A stretch of DNA of 7,016 nucleotides from Clostridia bacterium (GTDB lineage: Bacteria > Bacillota > Clostridia > Oscillospirales > Acutalibacteraceae): assembly GCA_017387165.1 (NCBI GenBank), contig JAFOFS010000347.1, forward strand, positions 1-7,016, written 5' to 3'. The notes below the pieces were generated by a model. That model was not told the origin of the DNA. It made no database searches and saw only the letters and a program-made list of their open reading frames with translations. Made by a program: the position numbers and the translations under genes. Shown one piece after another: positions 4,936 to 7,016 of this stretch (its first letter is position 1; each line of letters begins with the position of its first letter).

Positions 4936-7016
4936 ATGAAACGCGTTTTCGGTACAATTGGTTGCACCGCGGCGCTTACGCTGTATCTTTGCGCTCGCCT
5001 GCCGCTGACCGCTTTGGCGGTACTGGGTGGGGTGGCGCTTGTCGCGACCTTGTCGCTTTGGTGCTTTCCGCACTTTTCGCATCGTGTGGCCGCTCGGACG
5101 ATTCTCCTGACGGTGGTGGTTTCCGTCGCGCTGTTCGTCGGTAAAACGGTGTGGGTGTGGCAACCGGTGGTCGATTGGGCGGGAAAGACGGTCAACGTCA
5201 CCGCCACGGTGACCGAGGTAGACGCCTCTGCCGAAAATACCGCGTATATCCTCCGCGTGGAGGAGGGCGACCTGCCGAAGGGGACCAAGCTCCGCTATTG
5301 GCAATCCGATGCCGCGTGGCAGCTCGGGGATACCCTGCAAGGTAAGATGGAGGCCGTGGATATCGAAAAGCAGACGGATAGCCGCCTGCTGATGCTGTCC
5401 GCCCGTGCCGACAACGTCTTTCTGTATGCATGGCCGGCCTACGTCGGCGCCGTACACGAGATTGAGCCGCGCGGACTTTCGCCGCTTACGGCGTTCTTTG
5501 CTGACCTGCGCGCTTCGCTGTCCGCCAACGCCGCCGCGTTTATCGGCGGCGAACAAGGGGCGGTCACGGCGGCCATTTGTATCGGTGACGTTTCGGACGT
5601 GTCGCTGACGACCGAACTGAATTTCCGCCGCAGCGGCATCGCCCACTTGCTGGTGGTGTCGGGACTGCATATGTCCCTCCTTTCTCTGGTGGTCAGCCGC
5701 CTGCTCCGCCGCCGCTTGTCGGCGCGTATTGCCGCGTCGGTCACCATCGCCTTTTTGCTGTTCTTTATGTTTGTGGTCGGCTTTTCCCCGTCGGTGGTTC
5801 GTGCCGGCCTGATGATGCTGATTATGCAAAGCGGCTACCTGTTCAAACGAAAAGGGGACAGCCTCAATTCGCTCGGCTTTGCCTTTGCGCTGCTGTCGCT
5901 TGCCGATCCGTTTGCGGTGTACGACATCGGCTTGCAGCTTTCTTTTGCGGCAACGCTCGGCATTCTGATGCTGACGCCGCCGCTTACCGCCGCCCTGAAA
6001 AAGCGGCTGAAGCTTGACCCTGCACGCCGCCTGCACCGCCTGTGGAGCAAGGGTGTGACCGCTCTGGCGGTCACGTTGTCCGCCACCGTGGCGGTTGCTC
6101 CGCTTTCGGCGCTGTACTTTGGTACGCTGTCGCTGGTTTCCCCGATCAGCAACCTGCTGACCATGTGGATCGCCAACGCGGCGCTGGTGCTCGGCTGGAT
6201 CACGCTTTTGATCGGCTTTTTGCCGTGGATCGGCGCTCCGCTTGCCACCGCTCTCGGCTGGCTGCAACGGTTGCTGGTCGATCTGCTGCTGTGGCTCGCC
6301 CACCTGTTCGGAAACCTCATCCGTGCGATTGTGCCGTTTGACCACCCGTATCTGCTGGTGTGGCTGCTGGGCGGTATTCTGCTGATTTGCCTCGGTCACT
6401 GGTTGCTGAAGGGTAAGGGCCGACGGATAGCGGCGCTCGCCGTTGCGGCGTGCCTGCTGCTTTCAACCGGCGCCCACTTCGGATTTCGCTGTAACGTCAC
6501 TTCTGTGCAATCGGTTGCGGCAGGCAGCGGAATCGTCACCTTGCTGAAGCAAAACGGCCGCTGCGCCCTGCTGCTGAACGGCACCGCCGCCTCCTGGAAA
6601 GAAGCGCTGTACCTGCTGTCAAACGAAGCGGTTACGTCGCTGGATGCGGTATACGCCACAAGCGAATGGGAACAGGACGCCTACCACCGCCTGACCGCAG
6701 AATACCGCGTGAAAAGCGCGTATCTGCTGCAAGACGGCGCCACGACGACGCTGTGGAACGACGTGACTCTTTCCGTATCGCACGGCTTTTGCCGCGTGTC
6801 GGTGGGGGAGACCGATTTTCTGTTTTGCCCGTCAAGCGGCGATGTGGCCGACCTGCCTGCGACTTGGTATTCAAACGACGCAGTGTACTTTATACGCCGC
6901 GCTCCGCTGTCGGTCGGACGCTTGACCGCACAAAACGGCGTGTGGCTGGGCACGGCGGATGACCGCGAACGAAACAGTGCCACGCTGCCGTGGGGACAAT
7001 ATCCCATTGCCCTGCC
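4936..7016 (+). CDS. comEC: ComEC/Rec2-family DNA-uptake channel protein, partial (runs off window end)
   Basis: The frame opens at 4936 and has no stop through 7016, giving at least 693 residues. ComEC forms the inner-membrane channel that imports single-stranded DNA during transformation. Two to three membrane segments (residues about 3-70) lead into a soluble OB-like DUF4131 region (about 80-170). The polytopic competence domain (about 205-480) follows, with the hallmark HLLVVSGLHMS at 237-247 and PSVVRAG at 285-291. After further membrane helices, residues from about 520 resemble the metallo-beta-lactamase-like C-terminal domain, but the metal-binding motifs are gone: VAAGSG at 527-532 stands where DVGQGD is usual, and TSEWEQD at 575-581 where THPHADH is usual. 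No Shine-Dalgarno sequence precedes the ATG. The start lies 3 nt after the upstream stop and in the same frame, suggesting translational coupling. Expression as a functional competence protein is not shown. Confidence 0.92.
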   Translation, partial: MKRVFGTIGCTAALTLYLCARLPLTALAVLGGVALVATLSLWCFPHFSHRVAARTILLTVVVSVALFVGKTVWVWQPVVDWAGKTVNVTATVTEVDASAENTAYILRVEEGDLPKGTKLRYWQSDAAWQLGDTLQGKMEAVDIEKQTDSRLLMLSARADNVFLYAWPAYVGAVHEIEPRGLSPLTAFFADLRASLSANAAAFIGGEQGAVTAAICIGDVSDVSLTTELNFRRSGIAHLLVVSGLHMSLLSLVVSRLLRRRLSARIAASVTIAFLLFFMFVVGFSPSVVRAGLMMLIMQSGYLFKRKGDSLNSLGFAFALLSLADPFAVYDIGLQLSFAATLGILMLTPPLTAALKKRLKLDPARRLHRLWSKGVTALAVTLSATVAVAPLSALYFGTLSLVSPISNLLTMWIANAALVLGWITLLIGFLPWIGAPLATALGWLQRLLVDLLLWLAHLFGNLIRAIVPFDHPYLLVWLLGGILLICLGHWLLKGKGRRIAALAVAACLLLSTGAHFGFRCNVTSVQSVAAGSGIVTLLKQNGRCALLLNGTAASWKEALYLLSNEAVTSLDAVYATSEWEQDAYHRLTAEYRVKSAYLLQDGATTTLWNDVTLSVSHGFCRVSVGETDFLFCPSSGDVADLPATWYSNDAVYFIRRAPLSVGRLTAQNGVWLGTADDRERNSATLPWGQYPIAL

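Noticed and set aside
4717..6399. 560-codon minus-strand open frame opposite the phosphoribosyltransferase and comEC
   Set aside because: It spans two real plus-strand genes and encodes a Q/R/H-rich sequence without domains, typical of an antisense artefact.
1..7016. Defence system, mobile element, CRISPR array, or biosynthetic cluster
   Set aside because: I looked for direct repeats with spacers, transposase or integrase-like frames, terminal repeats and unfamiliar gene clusters and saw none; the five genes all belong to known families.

Overview
The window looks like chromosomal DNA from a fairly GC-rich member of the Firmicutes, most likely a Clostridia/Oscillospiraceae-type gut anaerobe. 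This is inferred from three things: strong Shine-Dalgarno sites and A/T-rich sigma-A promoters with extended -10 boxes set in GC-rich coding DNA; clean rho-independent terminators; and a gene set of class B PBP, CarD-family regulator, TypA, PurR-like phosphoribosyltransferase and ComEC. There is no rRNA, tRNA, CRISPR array, insertion sequence, prophage gene or toxin-antitoxin pair.

Layout. Positions 1-70 hold the 3' end of an upstream transcription unit: a small hairpin and a strong UUCG-capped terminator. A 130-nt leader with no convincing promoter precedes a plus-strand class B penicillin-binding protein (202-1815). Its last codons and stop lie inside a 13-bp hairpin that serves as a shared bidirectional terminator with the convergent minus-strand CarD-family gene (1834-2328). 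An A/T-rich divergent promoter region (2329-2537) drives the CarD gene to the left and, to the right, an apparent operon: typA/bipA (2538-4367), a PurR/Apt-type phosphoribosyltransferase (4381-4932) and comEC (4936 to beyond the window end). No terminator is seen between these three genes, and the gaps are 13 and 3 nt.

Function. These are mostly housekeeping genes: septal or spore peptidoglycan transpeptidation, RNA polymerase initiation control, ribosome-associated GTPase, purine or PRPP-related chemistry, and the DNA-uptake channel. They do not form an obvious single pathway. I see no dedicated novel system such as a defence island or biosynthetic cluster. The points most worth a second look are: ComEC's C-terminal region, which resembles a metallo-beta-lactamase fold stripped of its metal ligands; a CarD protein with no tryptophan; the in-frame TAA-CCG-ATG junction between the phosphoribosyltransferase and comEC with no visible ribosome binding site; and the terminator built into the end of the PBP gene.
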